From positions 930,001-994,000 of the forward strand of contig OZ252242.1 in the NCBI GenBank assembly GCA_965249595.1: a DNA stretch of 64,000 bases, given 5' to 3'. The DNA is from VXNJ01 sp965249595 (lineage in GTDB: Bacteria; Chloroflexota; UBA11872; VXNJ01). This document shows, piece after piece, positions 1 through 9,400 of this stretch. Position numbers and translations under genes: made by a program. The notes beneath the pieces are model-generated. The model worked only from the letters and a program-made list of their open reading frames with translations, ran no database searches and was not told where the DNA came from. Position 1 is the first letter of the stretch; the number at the start of each line of letters is the position of its first letter.

Positions 1-611
1 TCATCGATTAGCGGGGCGTCCAAAAGCAGTTGCCGGCGCGCTGGCGGTATCACCAAATTGGCGGCGATCGTAAGGGCCGTGCCCAGGGCGTCATCGCCCA
101 GATCCGGTTGCGAACGATAGAACCCGCCCAGGCGCATCAAAAGATGCCAGTAGCGAGTGAAATCACGCTGCAATTGACGCGTGCGGTCACAGCCGGCGGG
201 CGATGGATCTCCCCACGGCACCCAAGTGACGTCGGCGACACCGGAGGGATCGGTTTGCAGCATTCGCCGGATCCGAAATCGCTTGCGCCCGAGCACGCGG
301 ATATCGCGGGTTCGGCCAGGGCCTTCTTGGCAGTCGATGATCTCGCAGGCGGTCCCCATGCTGCAAAACGAAGTATCGGGATCACCGACTTCGTCACCGT
401 CGGTGATCAGCACGATCCCGAAGGGGCGGCTTTCGCGCATGCATCGTTCGGTCATGGCCATATAGCGCGGCTCAAAAATGTGCAACGGCAATACGCTGCC
501 GGGCAGGAGCACAGTATTGAGCGGAAAAAGATCGAGGCGGTGCGGCGTTTCAGAGATGCCAACTTCCTTTAGCTGACGGCGTAGACAAATGAACTGGTGG
601 TGATGTTCCAA
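1..611 (-). CDS. LON substrate-binding-domain protein, 3' end cut by the window
   Basis: The minus strand reads as an uninterrupted LON N-terminal domain. The block LFPLNTVLLPGSVLPLHIFE is the family hallmark, followed by RYMAM, the PFGIVLI strand, GT.CEI and VLGRKRFRI. In this family the domain stands alone, without the ATPase and protease parts of Lon, and its biochemical role is mostly unknown. About 200 codons are visible and no stop is reached before position 1. The start is uncertain: the frame is open well upstream and has no ATG close by. TTG codons at 611 and 626 are the nearest usual starts, leaving roughly 20 residues before the conserved block. It is divergent from glcE. Family assignment is firm from the motif; the substrate is unknown. 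Confidence 0.8.
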   Translation of the reverse strand, partial: MEHHHQFICLRRQLKEVGISETPHRLDLFPLNTVLLPGSVLPLHIFEPRYMAMTERCMRESRPFGIVLITDGDEVGDPDTSFCSMGTACEIIDCQEGPGRTRDIRVLGRKRFRIRRMLQTDPSGVADVTWVPWGDPSPAGCDRTRQLQRDFTRYWHLLMRLGGFYRSQPDLGDDALGTALTIAANLVIPPARRQLLLDAPLID

Positions 612-674
612 GATTAGTAACTGCAAAAATTTAAGTGATGTTCCGTTTTGGCCCGCCAGTGACCTTTTTCCGAG

Positions 675-2003
675 ATGACTAATCCAGGATCAACCACCGA
701 GCAGAATCTGCCGGATCAGTTGGTCAACATGCACGGTTTGGCGGGGCTGTCCGGCCCCTCGGCCGAGCTGGCCGATCAGTTGGGAGCGACCGATTCGTTA
801 CTGGTCAGCCCGACCACCGCCGAATCGCTCGCCGCTACCCTGGCGATAGCGGCCGGCTGTTCGGCATCGGTTATCCCAATTGGCGCCGGCACCAAGCAAT
901 CGCGCGGCAATCGGCCCAGCAGCGCCGACCTGCTGGTGAGCACGGCCAAGCTAAATAGGGTCATCGACCACCAGCCAGCCGACTTGACGGTATCGGTGCA
1001 AGCCGGTCTGCCGTTGTCCCTCTTGCAAACCCAGCTGGCCGAGAGCGGGCAATTCCTCCCGTTCGACCCGCCATGGGCGAGGCAGGCTACGTTGGGCGGG
1101 CTGATGGCCACTGCAGCAGAGGGTCCGCTGCGCCGTCGCTACGGGGCGCTGCGCGATCACCTACTGGGAGCCCGAATTGCCCAGCCTGACGGGACGATCG
1201 CAACTGCCGGCGGCCGTGTGGTCAAAAACGTTTCCGGGTACGATTTGACCCGCCTGCACACCGGGGCTTTTGGAACCTTGGGCGTCGTGACCGAGATGAA
1301 CTTTAAGGTCTGGCCACTGCCGCAAGCGGAAGCCACGGTGCTGTTGCGGTTGAGCGATCCAATAGCCGCTCTGGCCCGGTTGAGCGGAGCCCAGTTTTGG
1401 CCAATGGCGGCCGATTTGTATTTGGGTTCGGCGGTGCGCCGGGTTCAACCGGGCGCCGATGGCGATGAAGCGTGGCTGGCTTTGCGTTTTGGTGGTCGAG
1501 AGGCCGCGGTGCAACGCTCACTTAACGATGCAAATGAATTGTTCGGCACCGGGCAGGTGCTCGACGAGAGCGATTCGAAAGCGTTCTGGCAGCGGTCGGC
1601 CGGCCTGCAGGAAGGGTTCGAAGCGGGCGAATCCGCGGTGGCCGCCATCGCCCTGCCGGCGCTTCCCCGAATTGCCCTGATGCAAGCCGCCCGCGAACGC
1701 TGGCGGGGCGGCGATTTTGACTTTGCGTGCTGGGGACGGACCGAACATGGGTTGGCCTACTTGGCCCTGACCGGCCCGGCGGAGACCGCCGACGCGGTGT
1801 TCGCCGAACTGCGCTGGCTACGCGATCAGGCCTTGCGGCAGGGCGGCAGCTGTGTCTTTGAACACTTACCCGCCCATTTACGTGATTCACTTGACCCGTG
1901 GGGGCCGCCCGATCCGGTGGCGCTGCGGGTGATGAACGCTCTCAAGCGGGCGTTGGATCCAACCGGCACCCTGAACCCCGGCCGATACTTGGGCGGAATC
2001 TGA
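675..2003 (+). CDS. glcE: Glycolate oxidase FAD-binding subunit GlcE-like
   Basis: 442 residues. The N-terminal half is a PCMH-type FAD-binding domain: PIGAGTK near residue 67, then ATLGGLMAT and YGALRDHLLG near 138-165, then NVSGYDLTRLHTGAFGTLG near 180-200, the usual flavin-binding segments. The C-terminal part matches the FAD-linked oxidase cap, and the protein ends LNPGRYLGG as in the GlcD/GlcE family. GlcE works with GlcD and GlcF to oxidise glycolate to glyoxylate and pass electrons to the membrane chain. glcF follows 18 nt downstream. No glcD is visible in the window; the gene upstream is divergent and unrelated. A related FAD-dependent 2-hydroxyacid oxidase subunit is the alternative. 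Confidence 0.85.
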   Translation: MTNPGSTTEQNLPDQLVNMHGLAGLSGPSAELADQLGATDSLLVSPTTAESLAATLAIAAGCSASVIPIGAGTKQSRGNRPSSADLLVSTAKLNRVIDHQPADLTVSVQAGLPLSLLQTQLAESGQFLPFDPPWARQATLGGLMATAAEGPLRRRYGALRDHLLGARIAQPDGTIATAGGRVVKNVSGYDLTRLHTGAFGTLGVVTEMNFKVWPLPQAEATVLLRLSDPIAALARLSGAQFWPMAADLYLGSAVRRVQPGADGDEAWLALRFGGREAAVQRSLNDANELFGTGQVLDESDSKAFWQRSAGLQEGFEAGESAVAAIALPALPRIALMQAARERWRGGDFDFACWGRTEHGLAYLALTGPAETADAVFAELRWLRDQALRQGGSCVFEHLPAHLRDSLDPWGPPDPVALRVMNALKRALDPTGTLNPGRYLGGI

Positions 2004-2021
2004 CAAGCGCTGGTCCCGGTA

Positions 2022-3335
2022 ATGTCAATCTCCCCGCTGCTGGATACGTTTTCGGCCACCGACGCCCCTGATCCGGGCCTGATCTCAACCTGCATCCACT
2101 GTGGGATGTGCCTGGCCGAATGTCCGACCTATCGGGTGCTTCGGGTTGAGACCGACTCGCCGCGCGGTCGAATTGAGCTGGTGCGGGCCGTCCACGAAGG
2201 ACGTTTGGGCCTGGCCGAACCATCGTTTTCCAAGCACATCTTTCAATGCCTGGATTGCCGTGGCTGTGAATCGGCCTGCCCGTCCGGGGTCGAATACGGC
2301 CCGATCGTAGAGGCCGCCCGGGCCCAGGCCACGCAAAGCGGCAACCTGCCCCGCGGCATGGCCGGCGCCAACTTCCTGTTGCGAAACATATTGGGGCGCT
2401 ATTGGCTTATGCGCGCCGGAGCGCGGGTTCTGCGGTTGGTGCAACAGACCGGCCTGGACCGATTGGCCGAACGCCTTGGGTTGCTCAGGCTTTTGCCGGA
2501 CGGCCTGGCCAACGCCGCTCGCTCGGCCCCGCGAATTTCTTCGCATTTCTGCGGGGCTGCCGATGTTGCGGTGGTGCCGACCCAGGGCCGGCCGCGCTAT
2601 CGGGTGGCAATGCTGGCCGGTTGCATCATGCAGGTCGCCTTCGCCGATGTGAATGCGGCCACGATCCGGGTGCTCACGGCCAGCGGCTGCGAGGTTCACC
2701 TGCCGAGAGATCAGGGATGCTGCGGTGGTCTGAGTTGGCACAATGGCGACCGCGAAACCGGCCGTCGATTGGCGGCCCGCAATGTGGCTGTCTTCGCCGA
2801 TGACGAATACGACGCGATCATCGTCAATTCGGCCGGGTGTGGATCGTCGGCCAAGGAGTGGGTCGAGATGCTCTCCGGCGATGACCGGCTCGCCGCGAAA
2901 GCGGCGGCGGTTTCTGAAAAAGTCGTCGACCTTTCCGAATGGCTAGACCGCATCGGCCTGCCGGAAGGATTAGGGCCGGTGAACGTGCGGGCCTGCTACC
3001 AAGACGCCTGCCACCTGCGGCACGCTCAAAAGATCACCGCCGCACCGCGGAATCTGCTCGCTTCCATCCCTGGCCTTGAGATGGTGGAACCGGAGCGGCC
3101 GTTTCTCTGCTGTGGCAACGCTGGCATATACAGCTTGTTAAATCCAAGTATTTCAGAGCAAATTCGTGACGAAAAACTAGACACCATTGAAGAAACGGCC
3201 GCCGATCGGTTGATCACCACCAATCCGGGCTGCCATATGCACCTTGGTCAAGGTCTTGCCCAGCGCGGCAATCGCATGCGCCCGCAGCACTTGGCCGAGC
3301 TCCTCGACGAGGCAATTCGGGCACGGCGCCCTTGA
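2022..3335 (+). CDS. glcF: Glycolate oxidase iron-sulfur subunit GlcF-like
   Basis: 437 residues. Two 4Fe-4S ferredoxin-type motifs lie near residues 24-35 (CIHCGMCLAECP) and 76-87 (CLDCRGCESACP). Two CCG domains follow, with GCCGGLSWH near 232 and FLCCGNAGIY near 361, plus CYQDACHLRHAQ before the second. This order is that of GlcF and related CCG-domain oxidoreductase subunits, which carry electrons from the flavin subunit to a quinone-linked acceptor at the membrane. It sits 18 nt after glcE, so the two are probably co-transcribed. Heterodisulfide-reductase-like or lactate-utilisation subunits share the layout, but the GlcE partner favours GlcF. Confidence 0.87.
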   Translation: MSISPLLDTFSATDAPDPGLISTCIHCGMCLAECPTYRVLRVETDSPRGRIELVRAVHEGRLGLAEPSFSKHIFQCLDCRGCESACPSGVEYGPIVEAARAQATQSGNLPRGMAGANFLLRNILGRYWLMRAGARVLRLVQQTGLDRLAERLGLLRLLPDGLANAARSAPRISSHFCGAADVAVVPTQGRPRYRVAMLAGCIMQVAFADVNAATIRVLTASGCEVHLPRDQGCCGGLSWHNGDRETGRRLAARNVAVFADDEYDAIIVNSAGCGSSAKEWVEMLSGDDRLAAKAAAVSEKVVDLSEWLDRIGLPEGLGPVNVRACYQDACHLRHAQKITAAPRNLLASIPGLEMVEPERPFLCCGNAGIYSLLNPSISEQIRDEKLDTIEETAADRLITTNPGCHMHLGQGLAQRGNRMRPQHLAELLDEAIRARRP

Positions 3336-3457
3336 GGGTCTCACCGGTAGACCTAAAATCAAACCGCAGTCTGGCGATCGGGTCAACCCGGCGGTACTTT
3401 GATGACCGCCGACCAGCGACGCGCCGACACATGGGTGGAATTGCTAGGAGGCGATGA

Positions 3458-3676
3458 GTGGTGGAAGAGTATTCCGAGTCTTCGTTTCCTGACTGTATGG
3501 CTTGTGGCGAAGGTGTGCTGGTTCCGCTTTCGGACTTTGGCAGTCATGGCGCGGCGGTTCATTACAAAGCCTGGGTTTGCACCAATCCAACATGCAAATT
3601 CAACCTAAAGATCCGCAATGGCGAGGTTTACATGAATGAACCGGTCGTAGATTTGCGACACACCGCGCGTCGCTGA
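3458..3676 (+). CDS. Small zinc-ribbon-like protein, 72 aa
   Basis: A 72-residue protein with two cysteine knuckles, DCMACGEG near residue 12 (C-x2-C) and VCTNPTCKF near 40 (C-x4-C), spaced as in a single zinc ribbon. There is no other domain and no membrane segment. The GTG at 3458 is chosen because a clear AGGAGG site sits at 3446-3451, about six bases upstream; the ATG at 3454 is in another frame. It lies between glcF and the zinc-ribbon membrane protein. I do not recognise a named family; nucleic-acid or protein binding is only a guess from the fold. Confidence 0.7.
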   Translation: MVEEYSESSFPDCMACGEGVLVPLSDFGSHGAAVHYKAWVCTNPTCKFNLKIRNGEVYMNEPVVDLRHTARR

Positions 3677-3799
3677 AACAAGCCCGCTGGCCCGCTGGTC
3701 AGCCGCAATTAGCTGGAACTAGCAATCGGAACTCAAAGAGGTGATCGGTCGCCATCTCGGCCACGAGCCCGCACTCGCGGTGGCGGTTCCGCCGGCGGC

Positions 3800-4792
3800 C
3801 TGCGCCGCTGTCCTTACTACCCGACGCAGCTGGCAACCGATCCCTGCGGTCGCTGCCGAAATTACTTTTCCGAGCCGGCGCTTACGGTAGTCGACGGAGT
3901 CAGGTTGTGTCCGCGCTGCGCCGATGAAGTAATCCTGGCGGCAAAAATTGCCGAAGACCGCCGGTTCACCCGCGCGAATGTCCTGCGGGCCCTGCGCTCT
4001 CCTCGCACCGGAGTGCTGCTGATATTGATATTCGTCTTGCTGCTGCTCATCGTCGGGGCGTCGGTTGTGTTCATCAACCTGTCCTCGGCGCCGGTTCCGT
4101 ACGAGACGATTCGCCGCGCACGGGTGGGATTTACGCAGGACTTTTCGCTCGACGGTCAAGGTATCGATATGGCCGAATCGGTCAACGGCGGCGGCGCCTG
4201 GACAGATTCGCGGGCGACCAGACCGCTAGTACTCGAAGGCGATGAAACGGCAACTGGGTTGGCGGACCAATTGCGAGTTAAGGTCGGTGACATTACTGAG
4301 CTAAACGGCGTGGCCGGCGATCACCAGTTTCGCCGCGGCGAAACGGTTATCGTGCCCCTGAGCGACTGGCATACATCGGCTCGAATCGTCGACGGACTCT
4401 TCGAGGAACGGCTTCCCGGCTGGCGGTCCGGCGGCATGCCAACCTACCCGTTAGAAATAGTTCTATGGAGCCAGAACGAATTCGAGCTCGGCAAGGTCGT
4501 GATCTGGAATCATCCGTTGGAGCCACCCGAATCGTTCATCGACGAATTTGAGATTTATTCGTCGCCGGTTGACCCGCGCGTTGACCGGCGACAGCTGGAA
4601 TTGCTGGGAGAGTTCTCGTCGCCAAGGGCAATCGGAGCGGCCGTCCACTTGCTCGACGACTCGTTTCCCGAGGCACGCTGGTACCTGCTGCGCATCAATT
4701 CGAACCATGGCCTTGCGGACTATCTCACGGCCGCCGAAATTGGCATATTCGCGCCCGCTCCGGAACCGCCCGCCGGAACCGCCACTCCGTGA
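3800..4792 (+). CDS. Zinc-ribbon membrane protein with discoidin-like C-terminus, probable CTG start
   Basis: The first usual start in frame is TTG 3905, but the frame is open back to a stop at 3710-3712. The extra codons encode RRCPYYPTQLATDPCGRC, which with VRLCPRCADE forms a CPY..P/CxxC/CxxC zinc-binding N-terminus. No ATG, GTG or TTG occurs in that stretch. CTG at 3800 sits just before the zinc motif and is the start used here (330 aa); no strong Shine-Dalgarno site precedes it. After the zinc part comes one hydrophobic span (LLILIFVLLLLIVGASVVF), then an outer domain of about 210 residues. Its end (FEIYSSPVDP, ARWYLLRI.SNHG, AAEIGIF) resembles an F5/8 discoidin beta-sandwich. Its stop overlaps the ftsY start by 4 nt, so the two are probably translationally coupled. 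Function unknown. Confidence 0.6.
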   Translation: MRRCPYYPTQLATDPCGRCRNYFSEPALTVVDGVRLCPRCADEVILAAKIAEDRRFTRANVLRALRSPRTGVLLILIFVLLLLIVGASVVFINLSSAPVPYETIRRARVGFTQDFSLDGQGIDMAESVNGGGAWTDSRATRPLVLEGDETATGLADQLRVKVGDITELNGVAGDHQFRRGETVIVPLSDWHTSARIVDGLFEERLPGWRSGGMPTYPLEIVLWSQNEFELGKVVIWNHPLEPPESFIDEFEIYSSPVDPRVDRRQLELLGEFSSPRAIGAAVHLLDDSFPEARWYLLRINSNHGLADYLTAAEIGIFAPAPEPPAGTATP

Positions 4793-5694
4793 TCTGGAAG
4801 CGCGACCGCGGTCGCCTTGAGGAGGGCACGCGGCGATCGCGGCAGGGATTTGCGTCGCGCCTGATGGGCGTTTTCAAGCGTTCATCGCTTGACGAGGATG
4901 ATTGGGAAGAGCTGGAGGATTTGCTGATCAGCGGCGACACCGGCCCTCAGTTTGCGGCCTCATTCGTCAAAGATCTGCGCGCCAGCGCCGGTTCGGCACC
5001 GTCACCTTCGCAGTTGACCGAATTGGCGCGCCGCCGACTGGCCGATTCTCTGACCGCGGCGCGGCTTTGCCCGCCGGGAGAGCCGGCGGTGGTGCTGGTG
5101 GTGGGGGTAAACGGTTCGGGCAAAACGACGACCATTGCCAAATTGGCAGCTCGACTGCAGGCCGAGGGGCATTCGGTCATGCTCGCCGCCGCCGATACGT
5201 TTCGGGCCGGAGCGATCGCCCAACTCAAACACTGGGGCGATGTATTGGGTATGCGAGTTGTTGCCCAGCAACCAGGGTCAGACCCGGGTTCGGTGGCCTT
5301 TGATGCCGCCAGCGCCGCTCAGGCCAGCGGAGTCGACTATCTGATCATCGACACCGCCGGGCGACTGCAGACCGATTCGAACCTGATGCGTGAACTGGAA
5401 AAGGTATCGCGGGTGGTGGGGAAACGGATTGCCGGAGCACCGCACGAGAAATTGATTGTTTTGGACGGCATCAGCGGGCTCAACGGGATCTCACAGGCGC
5501 GCCTGTTTGCCGAGAGCATTGGACTAGATGGCGTCATCATTTCCAAGCTCGATGGTTCAGCCAAGGGCGGTGTGGCATTCATGGTGGCCGGCGAACTGGG
5601 GTTGCCGATCAAATTCGTCGGCACCGGCGAAGGTACCGGCGACCTGGCCGAGTTCGACCCCGATACATTTGTCGGGGCGATGTTTGGCGACTAG
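4789..5694 (+). CDS. ftsY: Signal recognition particle receptor FtsY
   Basis: 301 residues with a short charged N-terminus, a helical N domain and the SRP-type GTPase G domain. G1 is GVNGSGKTTTIAKLA near residue 106, then AADTFRAGAIAQL, G3 IDTAGRLQ near 186, G4 ISKLDGSAKGG near 248 and the closing GTGEGTGDLAEFDP. FtsY docks the Ffh-ribosome complex at the inner membrane; Ffh is encoded at 46991. The GTG start overlaps the preceding stop by 4 nt. One oddity: the segment normally reading DAxTGQN is LDGISGLNGIS here, losing the Gln. There is no long acidic A domain, which is common outside proteobacteria. Confidence 0.93.
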   Translation: MIWKRDRGRLEEGTRRSRQGFASRLMGVFKRSSLDEDDWEELEDLLISGDTGPQFAASFVKDLRASAGSAPSPSQLTELARRRLADSLTAARLCPPGEPAVVLVVGVNGSGKTTTIAKLAARLQAEGHSVMLAAADTFRAGAIAQLKHWGDVLGMRVVAQQPGSDPGSVAFDAASAAQASGVDYLIIDTAGRLQTDSNLMRELEKVSRVVGKRIAGAPHEKLIVLDGISGLNGISQARLFAESIGLDGVIISKLDGSAKGGVAFMVAGELGLPIKFVGTGEGTGDLAEFDPDTFVGAMFGD

Positions 5695-5702
5695 GACTGG
5701 GA

Positions 5703-5999
5703 CTAAATAGCGCCCCGGCTGGCCCGCCCGCCGGCCATTGAAGGCAAAATCGTGACGGTGTCGCCATCGGCGAGCGGCGCGTCCAAGCCACCAGCTTCGG
5801 CTACCTCGATGTCATTGATGAAGAAATTGGTAAACGCGAGTACATCAGCCGTTCCGCCGCCGAGCGAAGCTCTAAGAGTCGGATGTGCCATATAGAGGGC
5901 GTCAAGCAACTCGGCCACGGTGGTGGCCTCAAATTTTAGGATCGCCTGCCCATCGGTGTGTCCACGGAGCACGCGCGGCATTCGCACGTTCACGTTCAT
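5703..5999 (-). CDS. ThiS/MoaD-like ubiquitin-fold protein with tail after Gly-Gly
   Basis: 98 residues from ATG 5999. The open frame continues upstream to 6077, but family members begin near MNVNVRMPRVLR. The beta-grasp pattern is clear: TVAELLDALYMAHP, then FFINDIEV, then PLADGDTVTILPSMAGG. Relatives deliver sulfur to thiamin, molybdopterin, tungsten cofactor or cysteine through a C-terminal Gly-Gly carboxylate. Here the Gly-Gly is followed by seven more residues (RASRGAI), so it would need trimming before adenylation, or the protein is not a sulfur carrier. It is convergent with ftsY (8 nt gap) and has no obvious E1 or synthase partner nearby, so which pathway it serves is unknown. Confidence 0.78.
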   Translation of the reverse strand: MNVNVRMPRVLRGHTDGQAILKFEATTVAELLDALYMAHPTLRASLGGGTADVLAFTNFFINDIEVAEAGGLDAPLADGDTVTILPSMAGGRASRGAI

Positions 6000-6131
6000 T
6001 GGCCGCTCACTGTTAAAGTCTTGGCGTCGATTGAAAGCTGCCGGCCGGCTCCACTTGTAAAACGGCTGCCGGGGCAAAGTTTTGCTTTATATTGAAAGTC
6101 TATTGCCCAGTGAACTTGCGGGGAGGGGACA

Positions 6132-6302
6132 GTGGCCGATCACACACACCGGGTCGGAGATGTCGTTGTGGGTGAATGCGTCGCCTGTCATCAACCGACC
6201 AATATTCGACTCCATGAGAAGAAGAGCATGATGGGCTTGAAGCGGGAGCAGTATTGGGCCTGCGAGCGTTGCGGCAAGCGGCAGGAGCATCCCGCCCACT
6301 AA
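6132..6302 (+). CDS. 56-aa double-CxxC zinc-ribbon protein upstream of uvrA
   Basis: A 56-codon frame runs from GTG 6132 to TAA 6300-6302. It is preceded by GGGAGGGG at 6121-6128, an excellent ribosome-binding site at normal spacing. The protein contains GECVACHQ (residues 14-21) and WACERCGKR (42-50), two C-x2-C knuckles joined by a basic linker (LHEKKSMMGLKREQ). This is a textbook small zinc ribbon. It ends 100 nt before the uvrA start on the same strand. I do not recognise a named family. Two cysteine pairs at ribbon spacing together with the strong Shine-Dalgarno site make it a credible gene. Confidence 0.72.
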   Translation: MADHTHRVGDVVVGECVACHQPTNIRLHEKKSMMGLKREQYWACERCGKRQEHPAH

Positions 6303-6402
6303 CGCACCCCGACGCGGGAAGAGAGCGCCTGCGGGCGATAATTGCAGCCATTGATTTGTCGCTGCGGCTGGGTGCCGCGCACCCTGACGGGAGACATGCG
6401 GC

Positions 6403-9400
6403 CTGCCCATCGACTCGATCTCAATCCGCGGCGCCAGCGAGCACAATCTCAAGGCGGTTGACCTTGAGATTCCTCACGAATCGCTAACAGTATTCACCGG
6501 ACTGAGCGGGTCGGGGAAATCATCGCTAGCGTTCGACACGATCTTCAAAGAAGGTCAGCGCCGCTACGTTGAATCTCTTTCAACCTATGCCCGTCAGTTC
6601 CTAGGTCAACTTGAGCGACCGCAAGTTGAACACATTGAAGGGTTAGCCCCGGCAGCGGCCATCGATCAAAAAACCGCCGGCCGCAATCCGCGCTCAACGG
6701 TCGGAACAATGACCGAAGTGTCGGACTTTCTGCGCTTGCTTTTCGCGCGGGTCGGGAACCTGAACTGCCACGCCTGCGGGACGGCGATTGAGCCGCAGAC
6801 CGCCCAGCAGATAGCCGAACGCGTCGCCGCGCTGCCCGACGGGGCTCAGGTACTTTTGCTGGCGCCGGTGGTGCGGCATCGCCGTGGCGAGCATCGCGAA
6901 CTCATGACGACCATGCGAGCGCGAGGTTTTGCGCGTGCCCGGATCGACGGTGTCGTCGAACGCCTTGACCCGCCACCGCTGCTCAAACGCACGCTCTGGC
7001 ACGACATCGAGGTTGTGGTCGACCGCCTGCGTATTGGCGCGGTCGGTCTGGATCGCATCACCGGAGCCGTGGAAACGGCGCTCAATGTCGCGGATGGCTT
7101 GTTGCTGGCGGCCTGGGATGAAAACGAACAGACGTACTCGTCGGGCCACGGCTGCCCCAACTGCGGAGTCGGAGTGCAACCGCCGGAACCGGCGCTTTTC
7201 TCGTTTAACAGCCGCCGCGGGGCCTGCCCGGATTGTCACGGCTTAGGCACGACCTTTGACTTCGACCCGGCGAAATTAATAACCAGACCCGGTGAGTCGA
7301 TAGCTGCCGGCGCATTGGCCCTGACCAATCGCGCCGGATGGACTCTCTACCTGCGAATGGACCGGCAATCCTGGGAATCGTTGGGTGAGGCGTTCGAATT
7401 TTCGATAGATACGCCTTGGCGGGAATTGCCCGAGCGGGTACGGGAATTGATTCTTAAGGGCGCCGGGCGGCGCAAATACACCGAGCGGGTCGACCGGTCC
7501 ACCAGCGATGGTCGCTGGCGGCGCGTGGCCCGGCGCGAGAAAACTTGGCGCGGCGTGATACCAACGCTGCGGGCGCGCTGCCGTCGTGGAGGTGAAATCG
7601 CCAATTGGGCGCGCCCCTACATGAGTGATCAGCCGTGTACCAATTGCCAGGGCGCCCGCCTCCGCCCGGAAGCCCTGGCGGTCACGATTGCCAACCGCAA
7701 TATCGCCCAAATATTGGCCCTCACCGTTGCCGAGGCGGCCCAGTTTCTCCGGGGATTGGAATTTGACCAGCGGGCTAGTCAAATTGCGGCGCAGATACTG
7801 CGGGAAATTGACACGCGGCTCGATTTCCTCGCTCGGGTGGGGCTTGGTTATCTGGCCCTTGACCGTCGATCACCCACCCTTTCCGGCGGCGAAGCCCAAC
7901 GAATCCGCTTGGCGGCCCAGATCGGGTCACGCCTTGAGGGGGTCTTGTATGTCCTCGACGAACCCTCAATCGGCTTGCACCAGAAGGACAATTTGGGCTT
8001 GCTGGCCACTCTCGCCGCGCTCCGCGAACGGGGCAACACGGTGGTGGTCGTCGAACACGATGAGGCCACCATCCGGGCCGCCGACCGAGTCGTCGACTTT
8101 GGGCCCGGGGCGGGCGATGATGGCGGCACCATCGTGGCCGCCGGATCGCCCGCCCAGCTGCTGGCAGCCGAGGACTCGCTAACGGCCGCTTTCCTGCGCG
8201 GTGATGAAAAGATTGCGGTGCCCAAGCGCCGCCGCTCAGGCAGTGGTGAGAGCCTGGTGGTGCGGTCGGCGAGTGCCAACAATCTGCGGAGTATTGACGT
8301 CGAATTTCCGCTGTCCATGATGATCGCGGTCACCGGAGTGTCGGGTTCGGGTAAATCGTCGTTGGTGGATGATGTACTTCGCCGGGAGTTGGCCAACCAA
8401 TTGCACGCGGCGCAATGGAGTCCGGGCGCTCATGCCGGAATAGACGGCGTTGAACACATCGACAAGGTGATTGAGATAGATCAATCTCCGATCGGGCGCA
8501 ATCCGCGGTCAAACCCGGCCACCTACAGCGGCGTATTTACCCACATTCGCCGGCTTTACTCCCAGCTGCCGGAGGCCCGTGCCCGCGGCTATTCGATGGG
8601 GCGTTTCTCATTCAACGTGACCGGCGGACGGTGTGAAGCCTGCCGCGGGCGGGGTTCACGGCAAGTGGAGATGCAATTTATGGGCGATGTCGAGGTCGCC
8701 TGCGAGGTGTGTCAAACGAGTCGCTATAACCGTGAGACCCTCAAGGTCTGTTATAAGGGCCAAAGCATCGCCCAAGTTCTGGCGATGCGAATCGACGACG
8801 CGTTCGAATTCTTCGCCAATCTGCCGCCGGTGCGGCGGATCCTGCAGACGCTGGTGGATGTCGGGTTGGGCTACCTGCAATTGGGGCAACCGGCCACCAC
8901 CCTCTCCGGCGGCGAAGCGCAGCGAATCAAGCTGGCCAGCGAACTGGCCCGACCGGCAACCGGGCGGACCTTCTACATACTCGATGAACCCACCACCGGC
9001 TTGCATTTTGCCGACGTGCGACGCCTAATCGCCATGCTGGACCGATTGGTCGACAACGGCAATACGGTGGTCGTGGTCGAGCACAACCCCGACGTGATCA
9101 AGTGCGCCGACTGGGTCATTGATCTGGGTCCCGACGGCGGCGCCGCCGGCGGCGATCTGGTTTTCGCCGGCCGCCCCGAAGATTGCGCGTCGGCCAGTGG
9201 TTACACCGCCGATTTGCTCAAGGCGACCCTTGCCGCGAAAGGTGGTGCCGTGCCGGCGCGCCGTCGGCGCCGCCGCCGCCGGGGCCCGGATCGCACCCTG
9301 GCGATCACCGGGGCGAGCAAACACAACCTGCGGTCTGTGGACGTTGAGATTCCCAAAAACCGAATGACGGTGGTTACCGGCGTGTCCGGATCGGGTAAAT

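Noticed and set aside
30..572. 180-codon plus-strand frame at the window start
   Set aside because: The complementary strand encodes a clear LON domain; this frame has no family features.
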